In this document: piece after piece, positions 24,162 through 34,500 of the stretch
How the letters are laid out: each line of letters opens with the position of its first letter
Numbering within the stretch: position 1 is the first letter of the stretch
NCBI GenBank assembly: GCA_021603905.1
Contig: BQIU01000020.1
Location: forward strand, 1 to 51,935
Length of the DNA: 51,935 nucleotides
From: Nitrospirales bacterium
GTDB lineage: Bacteria > Nitrospirota > Nitrospiria > Nitrospirales > UBA8639
Reading direction: 5' to 3'
Translations under genes and position numbers: made by a program
Notes under the pieces: model-generated
What the model was told of the DNA's origin: nothing
Seen by the model: the letters and a program-made list of their open reading frames with translations, nothing else
The model's database searches: none

Positions 24162-25787
24162 ATGAAAGACCCTCAAAAACGAATCTCACGCGCCAAGCCT
24201 GAAGCTCACACACTCGATCCCACGCCTCTTTTACTTTCATCGACTTTAGGGGCCAATGAAGTGGATCGCTTACTTAGGCCGTATGGATTTGAGAGGCCAG
24301 CTCAGGCCGATGCTAATCTGCAGGCGATGGCTGGCCATCCAGAAGAACGTCGGGCCCTGTCGGTCATTCTAGCAGACTTACTGTGGGCGATTGGCGAAAC
24401 GGCTGATCCTGATCAGGCTTTAAATTTCTGGGACCACTATATCGCGACAGGTGTTCAACGTCGATCGCTTTTTCAATTTTTAGGCCAAGCACCGAGAATG
24501 TTGCATTTGATGAGTATGATTTTTGGCAATAGCCCGGCCATGGCCGAGACGCTGATTCGCGATCCCATGCTCATGTATTGGCTCGTCGAAGAGCAGGTTG
24601 AAAGTCGGGCTCCGACTCGTCGGCAAATGAATGACGATCTACGAAAATCTTTAGCCACGTTTCAGCGTTATGACATGAAAGGGGATGCTCTACGACGCTT
24701 TAAGCGGAGAGAAATGCTGCGTATCGGTATTCGAGACATGTTGCGTGTGGCAGATGTCTCAGAAACGGTGGGCTCTCTCTCAGATATGGCCAATGTCCTG
24801 ATCCAAGCGGTCTATGAACTCGCTGATGAATATTTCCGCGCACAACATGGGACGCCATCTCATCGTGACCGGCATGGACAGTTGACTCGGACGGGATTTG
24901 TCGTCATGGGAATGGGAAAACTTGGAGGAGGGGAACTGAATTATAGTTCTGATGTGGATCTTGTGTATCTGTATGAAACGGGTGATGGTGAAACGCAATC
25001 GGCGAACGGGCAACTTCCAATCTCTAATGATGAATACTTTGAGAAACTCGCGCGCGAAATTACGCGTGTGCTTGATGTCACGACGGATGAAGCCGCGATC
25101 TTTCGCGTCGATTTACGTTTACGTCCTGAGGGTGACATTGGAGCCGTAGCCAAATCGCTAGAGGATTCAGTGCATTATTACCGAACTCGTGGACGAGACT
25201 GGGAACGGATGGCATTTATTAAAGCGTATCCGATTGCTGGAGCGAAGCCGATCGGCAGGTTGTTTCTTCGTCGCATTCGATCATTCATTTTGGGAAAAAA
25301 GAATGCAACGACTCAAGATGTCCTGCAAACGGTTCGGTCACTGAAACTGAAAATTCATACGAAACTTCTTCGACGGGGCGAAGAAACACGGCATGTCAAA
25401 TTGGGTGTCGGAGGAATTCGAGAAATCGAATTCTTGGTCCAAGCACTCCAGTTGTTACACGTTCACCAAACACCACAGGTGATGGAACGAAATACGATAA
25501 AGGCCCTGGCTCTTTTAGGTGGAGTAAAGATTTTGTCTGAAGAATCGGTTGAACAACTGAATAGTGCCTATCGATTTCTTCGCGACCTCGAACATAAACT
25601 GCAAATGGTGAATGATCTCCAAACGCATGTCCTTCCCCGTGATCTAGAAGAGGTGGCGAAATGTGCCGTCCGTATGGGGTATCCCAAAGGTGAATCATAT
25701 GCCAAAACAGCTCAAGCATTTTTAGATGATTATGGCCATCATACCTCAGTCGTTCATCGTCTCTATCAACAGACCATCGGGCTTTAG
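24162..25787 (+). CDS. GlnE-like N-terminal adenylyltransferase half
   Basis: The protein has 541 residues, against about 950 for bifunctional GlnE. It matches the N-terminal (deadenylylating) module: MSMIFGNSPAMAETLIRDP, RFKRREMLRIGIRDML, and the nucleotidyltransferase core MGKLGGGELNYSSDVDLVYL with D264 and D266. VDLRLRPEGDIGAV, YYRTRGRDWERMAFIKAYPI and VKLGVGGIREIEFLVQALQL follow, then a helical domain ending around residue 540. The second catalytic module of normal GlnE is absent. The divergent gene across a 70-base gap has the second module plus ACT domains, so the two products may form one regulatory complex acting on glutamine synthetase GlnA. The shared gap allows joint regulation. 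Confidence 0.82.
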   Translation: MKDPQKRISRAKPEAHTLDPTPLLLSSTLGANEVDRLLRPYGFERPAQADANLQAMAGHPEERRALSVILADLLWAIGETADPDQALNFWDHYIATGVQRRSLFQFLGQAPRMLHLMSMIFGNSPAMAETLIRDPMLMYWLVEEQVESRAPTRRQMNDDLRKSLATFQRYDMKGDALRRFKRREMLRIGIRDMLRVADVSETVGSLSDMANVLIQAVYELADEYFRAQHGTPSHRDRHGQLTRTGFVVMGMGKLGGGELNYSSDVDLVYLYETGDGETQSANGQLPISNDEYFEKLAREITRVLDVTTDEAAIFRVDLRLRPEGDIGAVAKSLEDSVHYYRTRGRDWERMAFIKAYPIAGAKPIGRLFLRRIRSFILGKKNATTQDVLQTVRSLKLKIHTKLLRRGEETRHVKLGVGGIREIEFLVQALQLLHVHQTPQVMERNTIKALALLGGVKILSEESVEQLNSAYRFLRDLEHKLQMVNDLQTHVLPRDLEEVAKCAVRMGYPKGESYAKTAQAFLDDYGHHTSVVHRLYQQTIGL

Positions 25788-25796
25788 ATCTTAAGG

Positions 25797-25825
25797 CTTG
25801 AAATGTTCATATTTATGGTTATCTA
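25797..25825 (+). promoter_or_regulatory. Candidate heat-shock-like promoter before clpB
   Basis: CTTGAAA (25797-25803), the classic sigma-32 -35 core, is followed 16 bases later by TATCTA (25820-25825) in the 102-base gap before clpB. The -10 box does not match the sigma-32 CCCCAT type, so a sigma-70 promoter is equally possible. I saw no CIRCE operator. Confidence 0.25.
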
Positions 25826-25889
25826 GAGGACAGACCAAAGATGACGATGATACGTGGATGAGGAAGAACTATGTACATAAAGGGGTTAT

Positions 25890-28499
25890 ATGATGGATAT
25901 GAATAAAATGACAATAAAACTTCAAGAAGCTCTTCAAGCGGCTTCTGGCATTGCCATGCGGAGAAATCATCAAGGCGTGGATGTCGAGCATTTGTTGTTG
26001 GCTTTACTCGATCAGAATGGTGGACTCACGAAACCCATTCTTGAGCAGGCAGGTGTGTCGCCGGTGGCCGTACAGCAAGCGTCCGAGCAGGCCGTCAATA
26101 AAATCCCTCAAGTTCAAGGTCGTACAGGTGGCCCTGGGCAAATTCATTTAACACCAAGGATTGCCTCGGTATTGTCGCATGCGGAAGATGAAATGAACGG
26201 ACTCCAGGATGAATATTTAAGTGTCGAGCATGTACTGTTGGCGATGGTGGAAGAAGGTGGGATTTTTCGCGCCATCGGTCTCAAGCGCGATAAATTACTT
26301 GCAGGACTTCAACATGTGCGAGGGAATCAACGTGTGACGAACCAGGATCCAGAAGGCACCTATCAATCACTTGAAAAGTATGGACGAAATCTGACGAAAC
26401 TTGCGGAGCAGGGGAAGCTTGACCCTGTCATTGGTCGTGATGAAGAAATTCGTCGGGTTGTCCAGATTTTGTCGAGACGAACAAAAAATAACCCCGTTCT
26501 CATCGGTGAGCCAGGAGTCGGAAAAACTGCGATTGTCGAAGGGCTGGCACAACGTATCGTTAAGGGAGATGTCCCTGAAGGACTGAAACAAAAGCGTGTG
26601 GTGGTTCTAGATATGGGGGCGTTGGTCGCGGGTGCAAAATTTCGTGGTGAGTTTGAAGAACGACTCAAAGCAGTCTTGAAGGAAATACAGTCTTCACAAG
26701 GGCAAATTCTTCTTTTTATCGACGAATTACATACCGTCGTCGGGGCAGGGGCGGCAGAAGGTTCGATGGATGCCGCGAATCTGTTAAAGCCAATGTTAGC
26801 CAGGGGAGAGCTTCATTTAATTGGAGCTACGACCCTAAACGAATATCGAAAACATATTGAAAAAGATGCTGCCCTTGAGCGACGGTTTCAAACAGTGCTC
26901 GTTGATCAACCTTCTGTGGAAGATACGATATCCATTCTACGTGGTCTGAATGAACGGTATGAGGTCCATCATGGGGTTCGGATAAAAGACGTGGCGCTTG
27001 TGGCCGCTGCCAAGCTTTCGCACCGATATATTGGGGATAGGTTCTTGCCTGACAAAGCTATTGATTTGGTCGATGAAGCTGCTGCGCACCTACGGACGGA
27101 GATCGATAGTATGCCAGCGGAGATGGATGAACTCTCTCGAAAAGTGATGCAGTTGGAAATTGAACGTGAAGCCCTGAAAAAAGAAACTGACCCTGGAAGC
27201 CAGGTTCGACTCGAAAATCTCAATCAAGAACTGACAGAAAAACAGCAGGCGCTTGAAGAGCTCCAATCTCAATGGGATACCGAAAAAGCGTCAGTTGGAC
27301 GGCTCCAGGACCTTCGCCAGCAGATGGAAGATGTGAAACGAGAGATTGAATTAGCCGAACGGAATTATGATCTAAATCGAGTCGCCGAGTTACGCTATGG
27401 GACGCTTCCTCGTATTGAGCAGGAACTCCATGCCGAAGGCGAACATCTTGGTGAAAAACAGGGAGAACATCGTTTATTAAAAGAGGAAGTCGATGAAGAA
27501 GATATCGCCGAAGTTGTGAGTCGGTGGACCGGAATCCCTATTAGTCGTCTGATGCAGGGAGAGGTGGAAAAGTTACTGCGCCTTGGGGACTTGCTTCATG
27601 AACGGGTGATTGGGCAAGAGGAAGGGGTGCAAGCAGTCGCGGATGCGGTGCTGCGAGCACGATCTGGTCTGAAGGATCCTCAGCGACCGATTGGATCGTT
27701 CTTGTTCCTTGGGCCGACTGGAGTTGGAAAAACTGAGCTCGCCAGGGCGTTAGCCAGTATTCTTTTCGATGACGAAGGCAATATGATTCGGATTGACATG
27801 TCCGAGTACATGGAAAAGCATACGACGGCGAGACTGATCGGTGCGCCTCCTGGATATGTGGGCTACGAAGAAGGAGGACAGTTGACCGAAGCTGTCCGTC
27901 GTCGGCCATTCTCCGTCATCTTATTCGATGAAATTGAGAAAGCCCATCATGATGTTTTCAATGTCTTGCTTCAGGTCTTAGATGATGGAAGACTCACCGA
28001 TTCTCAAGGACGTACCGTAGACTTTAAAAACACAGTTCTGATTATGACATCGAATTTAGGGAGTCAAGAGATTTTAGATGCGCAGGAGCAAGGATTGTCA
28101 TACGAACAACTGCATGCATTAGTCATGAGTGAGGCAAAACAGCATTTTCGTCCAGAGTTTCTGAACCGTGTTGATGAAGCGGTCGTGTTTCACCCACTGA
28201 CAACCACAGACTTGAGTCACATTGTGCAGATTCAATTAGAGAGACTTCGTCAACGTTTAGTTGAACGTCGCATGACGTTGGACGTGACGGATTCGGCCAT
28301 TACGGAATTGGCTTCACGTGGCTATGATCCTGTGTATGGGGCTCGTCCGCTTAAACGATTAATTCAGCGTGATATCGAAACCCCGCTTTCTCGACTCATT
28401 GTGAAAGGAGAGTTGAAGGATGGAGAACGTGTGACGGTTGACTTTCAAGACGGTGCGATGACTTTCGCGACACAGTCCGAGGATGTCTCCCTAACGTAA
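25890..28499 (+). CDS. clpB: ATP-dependent disaggregase ClpB
   Basis: This is a hexameric AAA+ chaperone that extracts proteins from aggregates with DnaK. It has 869 residues, typical for ClpB. The Clp N domain spans about 1-150 ([20 protein letters not shown]). AAA-1 has Walker [18 protein letters not shown] and Walker [16 protein letters not shown]. The coiled-coil middle domain (about 410-530), which marks ClpB against ClpA/ClpC, is present ([20 protein letters not shown]). AAA-2 has [18 protein letters not shown] and [20 protein letters not shown]. No ClpP-binding IGF loop is evident. The start could be ATG 25890 or 25893, with AAGGGG upstream. It is a single-gene unit. Confidence 0.97.
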   Translation: MMDMNKMTIKLQEALQAASGIAMRRNHQGVDVEHLLLALLDQNGGLTKPILEQAGVSPVAVQQASEQAVNKIPQVQGRTGGPGQIHLTPRIASVLSHAEDEMNGLQDEYLSVEHVLLAMVEEGGIFRAIGLKRDKLLAGLQHVRGNQRVTNQDPEGTYQSLEKYGRNLTKLAEQGKLDPVIGRDEEIRRVVQILSRRTKNNPVLIGEPGVGKTAIVEGLAQRIVKGDVPEGLKQKRVVVLDMGALVAGAKFRGEFEERLKAVLKEIQSSQGQILLFIDELHTVVGAGAAEGSMDAANLLKPMLARGELHLIGATTLNEYRKHIEKDAALERRFQTVLVDQPSVEDTISILRGLNERYEVHHGVRIKDVALVAAAKLSHRYIGDRFLPDKAIDLVDEAAAHLRTEIDSMPAEMDELSRKVMQLEIEREALKKETDPGSQVRLENLNQELTEKQQALEELQSQWDTEKASVGRLQDLRQQMEDVKREIELAERNYDLNRVAELRYGTLPRIEQELHAEGEHLGEKQGEHRLLKEEVDEEDIAEVVSRWTGIPISRLMQGEVEKLLRLGDLLHERVIGQEEGVQAVADAVLRARSGLKDPQRPIGSFLFLGPTGVGKTELARALASILFDDEGNMIRIDMSEYMEKHTTARLIGAPPGYVGYEEGGQLTEAVRRRPFSVILFDEIEKAHHDVFNVLLQVLDDGRLTDSQGRTVDFKNTVLIMTSNLGSQEILDAQEQGLSYEQLHALVMSEAKQHFRPEFLNRVDEAVVFHPLTTTDLSHIVQIQLERLRQRLVERRMTLDVTDSAITELASRGYDPVYGARPLKRLIQRDIETPLSRLIVKGELKDGERVTVDFQDGAMTFATQSEDVSLT

Positions 28500-28532
28500 T
28501 TGTTTTGAAAATACTGATCATACGAGTAAAGG

Positions 28533-29708
28533 CTATTGTATGGCTTGAAGTTTTAAGGACAGATGTTGGTCTTTTCCTTGTCGGCGAATTTTGATCTTGA
28601 TACGGTCTCCAACTTTATATCGGTCAAGAATCATAGCGAGATCGTCCACAACTCTGACGGGTTTACCGTCAACTGCTGTAATGACATCGCCTAGCCGAAT
28701 TCGTCCTCCGCGCATTTCTCTGGCACTTTGAAGGCCTGCTTGACTTGCCGGTCCTCCAGGTTCGATACGTGCGATCACCAGACCTTTAATTCCCCAACGA
28801 GCAACAATGGAGTCAGGAATGAGGGAAATGCCAAGCCCAGGCCGAATCACTTTTCCAAATGTAATGAGTTGAGGGACAATACGGCTGATGGTATTGACAG
28901 GCACCGCAAAGCCAATCCCTGCAAACGCACCACTGGGGCTGATGATTTGTGTGTTGACGCCTATTAAGTGGCCACGGCTATCCAGTAATGGACCACCTGA
29001 GTTTCCAGGATTGATCGCGGCATCGGTTTGGATGACACCTTCGATGGTTCGTTCATTCAACGATTTGATCGTGCGCCCCAAGGCACTCACGACTCCAGTG
29101 GTCAAGGTGTGGTCCAAGCCAAATGGGTTGCCGATGGCGAGGACCCGTTGTCCTACACGCAAATCTTTTGAGCTTCCAACGTCAATGGGGTCAAAATTTT
29201 TCGTGTGATCATGAATATGTAACACCGCAAGATCATGATCAGGGTCAACACCAATGACGCTGGCTTTATGGGTTGACTGATCATCCAAGACGACTTGTAT
29301 GGAGTCTGCCTGATAGATGACATGAAAGTTCGTGACAATATGTCCATGATTATCCCAGATAAAACCCGACCCTGATCCTTGAGGAACTTCAAACGTATTT
29401 AATGACCAAAAGTCACGACGCAGGGCGGTATTCGTAATATAGACAACTGAGCGGCGGGCACGTTCAAACACTTCTATAGTCGCTATTTCGTCAGGACTTA
29501 ATGAGGAAGGTTGTTGATTTTTGGTGAAGAAAATTTGTGGCTTTTGGATTGTGGATGCAGTGTAGAAATGATGGTCTTCCGTCCTCGTCTCAGCACCAAA
29601 GGACCATGAGAGGTCAAGCATGAGCAGAATCAAAATCACAAAGGAGAAAAGGTTTATCGATTTTACCAACGAATGGAGGGTGTTGTGTACTTTGTAATTT
29701 TTACTCAT
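28533..29708 (-). CDS. HtrA/DegP-type periplasmic serine protease (S1C family)
   Basis: This 391-residue exported protease degrades or refolds damaged envelope proteins. The N-terminal hydrophobic segment (INLFSFVILILLMLDLSWSF) is a signal peptide or anchor. The catalytic triad is visible: His in GHIVTNFHVIYQ, Asp in DPDHDLAVLHI and Ser in INPGNSGGPLLDSRG. One PDZ domain follows (GLGISLIPDSI, later GGRIRLGDVITAVDGKPV); DegP has two, so this is closer to DegS/HhoA-type single-PDZ members. It lies 60 bases after yjbQ on the same strand, ends tail-to-tail with clpB 33 bases away, and may be the last gene of an HD-yjbQ-htrA unit. Confidence 0.94.
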   Translation of the reverse strand: MSKNYKVHNTLHSLVKSINLFSFVILILLMLDLSWSFGAETRTEDHHFYTASTIQKPQIFFTKNQQPSSLSPDEIATIEVFERARRSVVYITNTALRRDFWSLNTFEVPQGSGSGFIWDNHGHIVTNFHVIYQADSIQVVLDDQSTHKASVIGVDPDHDLAVLHIHDHTKNFDPIDVGSSKDLRVGQRVLAIGNPFGLDHTLTTGVVSALGRTIKSLNERTIEGVIQTDAAINPGNSGGPLLDSRGHLIGVNTQIISPSGAFAGIGFAVPVNTISRIVPQLITFGKVIRPGLGISLIPDSIVARWGIKGLVIARIEPGGPASQAGLQSAREMRGGRIRLGDVITAVDGKPVRVVDDLAMILDRYKVGDRIKIKIRRQGKDQHLSLKLQAIQ

Positions 29709-29768
29709 GATTTACATTCGTTGTGAGAATCCATCGTGAGCATAAATAACGGTGTTGTGGACTTGATC

Positions 29769-30191
29769 TTATTCTCCTATCATTTGAAGCACGACGTCTC
29801 TTGTCCGAGCGCGTGTGTCAAAATCAATAAGGACGACTTGTTGCCAGGTGCCGAGCGTGAGGGTGTAATTCACGAAAGGAATGGTGACGAACGCTCCTTG
29901 AAGTTGGCCGCGGAGATGGCTGTGGCCGTTGTCCTCACCAGGATTATGGGTGTTGTGTAACCAGTCAGGATTGGATGGGATTAACTGATCCCATAGACGG
30001 GTTGTGTCACCTCTGATCCCAGGCTCGTCTTCAATAATCATGATTGAGGCGGTGGTATGTTTGACAAACACGGTGACTGTGCCAGCTTGAAGCCCAGATA
30101 CTTTCAGCGTTTCTTGAATAGGTTGTGTGATATTTTCAATGTGCGTGCCACCCTTCATCTTATACTGCATCTGTTCAGTCACGACTGGCAT
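29769..30191 (-). CDS. YjbQ family protein (UPF0047; secondary thiamine-phosphate synthase type)
   Basis: This 140-residue protein is a full-length member of the UPF0047/YjbQ family: TVTVFVKHTTASIMIIEDEP, HLRGQLQGAFVTIPFVN, LTLGTWQQVVLIDFDTRART. The conserved HTTAS/ED and HLR segments contain the metal and ligand residues of this fold. Some members have weak thiamine-phosphate synthase activity in vitro, but the physiological role is unsettled. Its start overlaps the 3' end of the HD-domain gene by 13 bases, so the two are almost certainly translated from one mRNA. Confidence 0.93.
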   Translation of the reverse strand: MPVVTEQMQYKMKGGTHIENITQPIQETLKVSGLQAGTVTVFVKHTTASIMIIEDEPGIRGDTTRLWDQLIPSNPDWLHNTHNPGEDNGHSHLRGQLQGAFVTIPFVNYTLTLGTWQQVVLIDFDTRARTRDVVLQMIGE

Positions 30192-31168
30192 GGTATGAAA
30201 TCTTTCTGAAGGTTCTGGATGTAACGGAAATCTTGTTGAGTAAAGGGTTTTCCTCGTGCATCTGTCAACACCTTGATGAACGATTGGCGAGTCATGAGTT
30301 GTTGAATGGCTAACAAAACCGGTTCGCTCACAATACCTTCGGATTGTAATTGTTGAAGGTAGTGAAAGGCTTGCTTCAAGCTTTCACGTGACCGGGTATA
30401 GTAATCACGACCACGCTGCCGATTATTATAGGCCTCTAGTTGTTCGCAGGCGACGAGGGTTTCCGCTAATTGGCGAACCCATCGTGGTGCATGCCGTAAT
30501 TTTTCAGGGTAATAATAGTAGAGCATGATCTGTTCCATCCATGGAACCCATGAGATGCCCATGTCCCTCAGATGTGGTTTCACCCCACGAAGGTGTTTTC
30601 GTAAACGTCGTGCAAAGCCTAAGCGCATTTCAACTTGTGCCGTGGTCCATTCATCCAAGGGAATGTTTTGACGTTCAAGATCTTTTCCGTATCGAAGCAG
30701 AAAGGCTTCGGTTTCTTTACCATACGGGGTATGCGGGTACATAGTGCGCCATTCTCGTGGTCGAGTCGGGATGCCGTGAGTTTTGGCCCATGACCAAATT
30801 TTCCCAAATAACGGCTGATCAAGTCCAGCTCGACCGAGGTCGTGCAGGAGACAGGTAATTTCAAAAAGCCTGATTCGGTCTGCTGGATATTCGAGATCTT
30901 TAGCGACCATACGGCAGAGCGAGGCCGTTCGCAGTGCATGAGATTTATCGTATCCGGGAATGATGATTTGGGGATTCAGGGGGTGTGGGTAGTCATAAAG
31001 TTTAAGAAGTTTCTTGATAAGGAGTTTTGGCAGATGTCCTTCTGATTGTGCATGAAGAGGGGGAGCAATCCGATGTGTGTTAATAGGAAGATGATCTCCG
31101 TCAGAAGGCCTCCTAGAGGCACGATCGTGATGCGATGAATAGTGAATTAAGTCGAAGAATATCGACAC
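30179..31168 (-). CDS. HD-domain metal-dependent phosphohydrolase-like protein
   Basis: The protein has 329 residues. It contains an HD-domain pattern: HALRTASLCRMVAKDL with the first His, then FEITCLLHDLGRAGLDQPLF with the adjacent His-Asp pair. No GYP motif is present, so it is not a standard c-di-GMP HD-GYP enzyme. The C-terminal third is helical and charged (ETLVACEQLEAYNNRQRGRD). No membrane segment or signal is present. The start is GTG 31168 without a clear ribosome-binding site, so the first 30-40 residues are uncertain. It is the first gene of a unit with yjbQ (13-base overlap) and probably htrA. The substrate is unknown. Confidence 0.8.
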   Translation of the reverse strand: MSIFFDLIHYSSHHDRASRRPSDGDHLPINTHRIAPPLHAQSEGHLPKLLIKKLLKLYDYPHPLNPQIIIPGYDKSHALRTASLCRMVAKDLEYPADRIRLFEITCLLHDLGRAGLDQPLFGKIWSWAKTHGIPTRPREWRTMYPHTPYGKETEAFLLRYGKDLERQNIPLDEWTTAQVEMRLGFARRLRKHLRGVKPHLRDMGISWVPWMEQIMLYYYYPEKLRHAPRWVRQLAETLVACEQLEAYNNRQRGRDYYTRSRESLKQAFHYLQQLQSEGIVSEPVLLAIQQLMTRQSFIKVLTDARGKPFTQQDFRYIQNLQKDFIPCQS

Positions 31169-31540
31169 TTTTTAGGCATGTCAAGTTGAGGGAAGTGATG
31201 TACGCGAGGTTTCACCTTCTCTTATCGATAGTATGATGAGCATGCTGTTCAACAGCATGGGTGAGTTCTTTGACGTATAATAACATGAATGGTGTCCCGA
31301 CGAACCGTGGACTCTCTGAATCTTCGCTGGCAGTCAGATACGTTTGCGTTTTCTCGTCACAAGGCAAATTATCCCTGCTGGTGAGATACTTTTTGATGTA
31401 TCTCTACCTCTGATACAGTGATGCTGGGAAATTGTGCTCATAGGTTCTTCCGACAAGTCGGGTGACGACCATTTTACTGACTGGTTGATGAGCTCTTTCG
31501 TATTGACTTTACCCCTTTTGGAGTTGGGAATAGAAATTTC
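31169..31540. other. Intergenic region between divergent HD-domain and AsmA-like genes
   Basis: This 372-base gap contains a 19-base palindrome followed by a TATAAT box (described separately) and otherwise nothing identifiable. Minus-strand frames that extend into it from the AsmA-like gene have no family resemblance. Confidence 0.5.
31241..31281 (+). promoter_or_regulatory. Palindromic operator-like site next to a TATAAT box
   Basis: CATGCTGTTCAACAGCATG (31241-31259) is a perfect palindrome apart from its central base. TATAAT lies at 31276-31281, which puts the palindrome over the expected -35 position. This is the arrangement of a repressor or activator site for a dimeric regulator. The next gene on this strand starts 260 bases further on, so the target is uncertain. 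There is no T-run, so it is not a terminator. Confidence 0.4.
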
Positions 31541-34500
31541 GTGAAAGGTCGCTTCTCTCGAATCGTTGCTGGTGGCAGTCTTCTTGTGATTGTCGTGTTT
31601 GGCGTATTTATGATTCTCCCTTTGTTTCTGAATCCGACATATTTCACCGACATGGCGTTCGAATATATGCAGCGTACATTGGGTCCACACCTCACTGTTG
31701 GGCAAGCGCGCTTGTCGTTGTGGCCGTATCCACATGTCGAAGTGTCAGAAGTGATTGTGAAAGAGCATCCGGATGCCCACGCGTTCTTTCGTGCAACACG
31801 TGTCAGTCTTGATTTGAAATTTCTTCCTCTCCTTCGTCAAGAATTTGCCGTCAAAAAGCTCTTGATTGATCAGCCAGAGATGGAAGTCAAGCGAGATCGT
31901 GCTGGAGAATGGGGAATGTTACCGTCCGACGGAAATCTTCTGAAGGAGACAGTGTTGGCTGATCTATTGTCGGTAGAAGAGGTGATGATTTCCAATGGAA
32001 GCATCACCTTTATCGATGGATCGCCTCGTGAAGAAGCGCGTGGAGTCGTCTTTGAAAACGTGACGCTCTCGCTCGTCGGTCAGGAACCCGATATGTTTTC
32101 GGCCACGGTCGAGGCATCTGGGAAAATTCGACAGCCTGAAACGGCTTCAGTGTTTTTCTTTGATGGCATGGTTAATTTTAGTCCTTCGGATGACGCCCAG
32201 GCCGTCTTCCACTTTGCGAATGTTTCGCACATGTTGAAGATGAATGGTAACTTGAAGGTTCGGGATTTGGCTATGGGACAGGTCACGGATTTCTTTGCTA
32301 TTCAAACCGGAGGGGTCGACGATCTTGGATTAGCCCAGATTGATAGTCACGTGACACTGATGCCGGGTCGCATTGGGTATGAGTTAACATTGCCTGAATT
32401 GCAGATAGACAGTCAGGCGGGTTCTCTGTCCGGGAATGCCAATATTTCTGGGCTCCTGGCTCCAGGAGATCTGACCATGTCTGCCAGTTTTGAGTCGACC
32501 CCGTTCTCTTTGCAGGCGGTTCAGACGGTTATCCCCAAGCATCGAGTGCCATCCACGTTTCTTCCTTTATGGGAGGCGTCGGAAGTCGGAGGGACAATTC
32601 AAGTTCGGCAAGCGACTGTGGCGGGTTCAACTCGCTCGGATGTGGGTATTTCTCTGGTCGGAACATTTCAGCTTGTTCAAAGTTCTTGGAAGCATCAAAC
32701 TGGAAAGCCGGTGCTGGAAGCGATTGACGGAGAAATTGTCGTAGAGCCAGATCGAATTCGACTCATTGATTTTCGAGGAATGTATGAGTCGTTACCAATT
32801 CAGTCAGCGCATGGGATGATCTTATTTAAAGATTCAGGTCCCTGGATCGAAGTTGATCTTCAAGGTCAGATCATGGCCAGTCAGATGACAGATGTGATTG
32901 CGCAACTCACTTCTTCAAGACAGGCTCATGGTTATCTTGCACGCCTCACGGGTCTCAAAGGTGTTGGAAATTTACATATGCAGTTTTCGGGACAATTGAA
33001 TAGTCCTGAAGGAGTGGTATTTCGCTCTGGTGAATATGAACCCCATGGGCTGACGTGGAACATGGATGAGTTGCCTGATCCCGTTTCTCTTGAAAAGGGT
33101 AAATTCCTCTTCTCGGCAAATGAAATACAGCTCCATGAGGTTCAGGGCGTTGTTGGTAAGAGTCCATTTCGATTACATGGGACGATTCAGGCGACTCGAC
33201 GTCCCGTATTCGAACGATTCAGTGTTGATGCCACACTACGACAGGAACTGATGAGTCATCTCATACATCAATCTCCACAATTCCAAGAGGTGGCGATGAC
33301 TGGAGAGGTGCCCCTTCATGCTGAATTGTCCGGACTTATTGATGCTCCGAAACTCAAGGGGACGTTCGACTTACTTGATTCATCGCTTCATTGGCCTCGT
33401 GTGATTAAAAAGCCCCGCGGCGTACGAGGCGCATTGAGTTTTGATCTCGGTGTTCATCAAAATGGAAACTTTGTTATTCATCAGGCCGAGCTGGCGATCC
33501 TTCCGTTCCGATTCTCTGTCCGGGCCAATGTGCGAGTCAATCCTGCCTTTGAGGTTCATGCTCGAGTCAATACCGGACCAATCAATTTAGGTTTGTTGCC
33601 CAAAGGGGTCATCGTTGGCAATCGAATTTTACGTGCGGGGATACTTGAAGTTTCTCTTGACGTCCGAGGTCGTGGCCTGAACTGGTCCCGTTGGAGTCCA
33701 AGAGGGTGGATTGCGTTGACCGATGGAGTGGTCGACTCCAGGGATCTTCCGACGCCAATCACCCAGTTGTTGTTTCGTCTGAAACTGAATCCAACTTTTG
33801 CAGAGGTGAAGCAGTTAGAGTTCAAGATGGAGAAGAGTGACATTCAGTTAACTGGAACGGTGAAACATTGGAGAGAGAAGCCTGAAATAGATGTGGTGCT
33901 TGAGTCATCAAATTTTGACATTGATTTACTGATTCCTAAGGGGAGGGGGTCGTCTTTGCGCGATTGGCTGGCTGACCTGGCTGGGACGAGTATCGTGATG
34001 GGGAATATTCATATCGATCATCCAACGTATAAAAAATTAGAAGGGGAAAACCTTTCGGGAATTCTGAAAATTCGTGATAGCTTAGTGACCCTTGACCGAA
34101 TTCGCAGTCAAGCCTATGGTCAACCAATTGCCGGTCGAGTGTTCATCCATCTTCCAAAAGAGAGACCTGTGGCAATCCGTTCGTCCTTTCATATGAAAGG
34201 GTTGCCGTTCGATCATATTCAGCAGTCGTTCGGGCATGAAGATCGCTTGATCACGGGGCAACTATCTGTACGTGGCATGATACAAGGGCATGGTCGAAAT
34301 CCGCGTGGGGTCATGGCCACGTTAAATGGAAATATCGATGTGATGATGAAGCAGGGACATGTCAAGAAAGGAACTGTCTTGCCTCAAATTTTATCACTCT
34401 TGAATCTTGCGACGGTCTTGCGCGGAAAAGTCGACTTGCAAGAGCAGGGTTTCCCGTATAACAAAATGACGGCCACGTTGAATATTCAGGATGGGACCAT

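Noticed and set aside
25396..25719. A 107-codon minus-strand frame inside the GlnE-like N-half
   Set aside because: Fully contained in a gene with strong family match; shadow frame.
31241..31259. The palindrome as a transcription terminator or LexA box
   Set aside because: No T-run follows, so it is not a terminator; the LexA spacing of this phylum is unknown to me, so I keep it only as a generic operator candidate.
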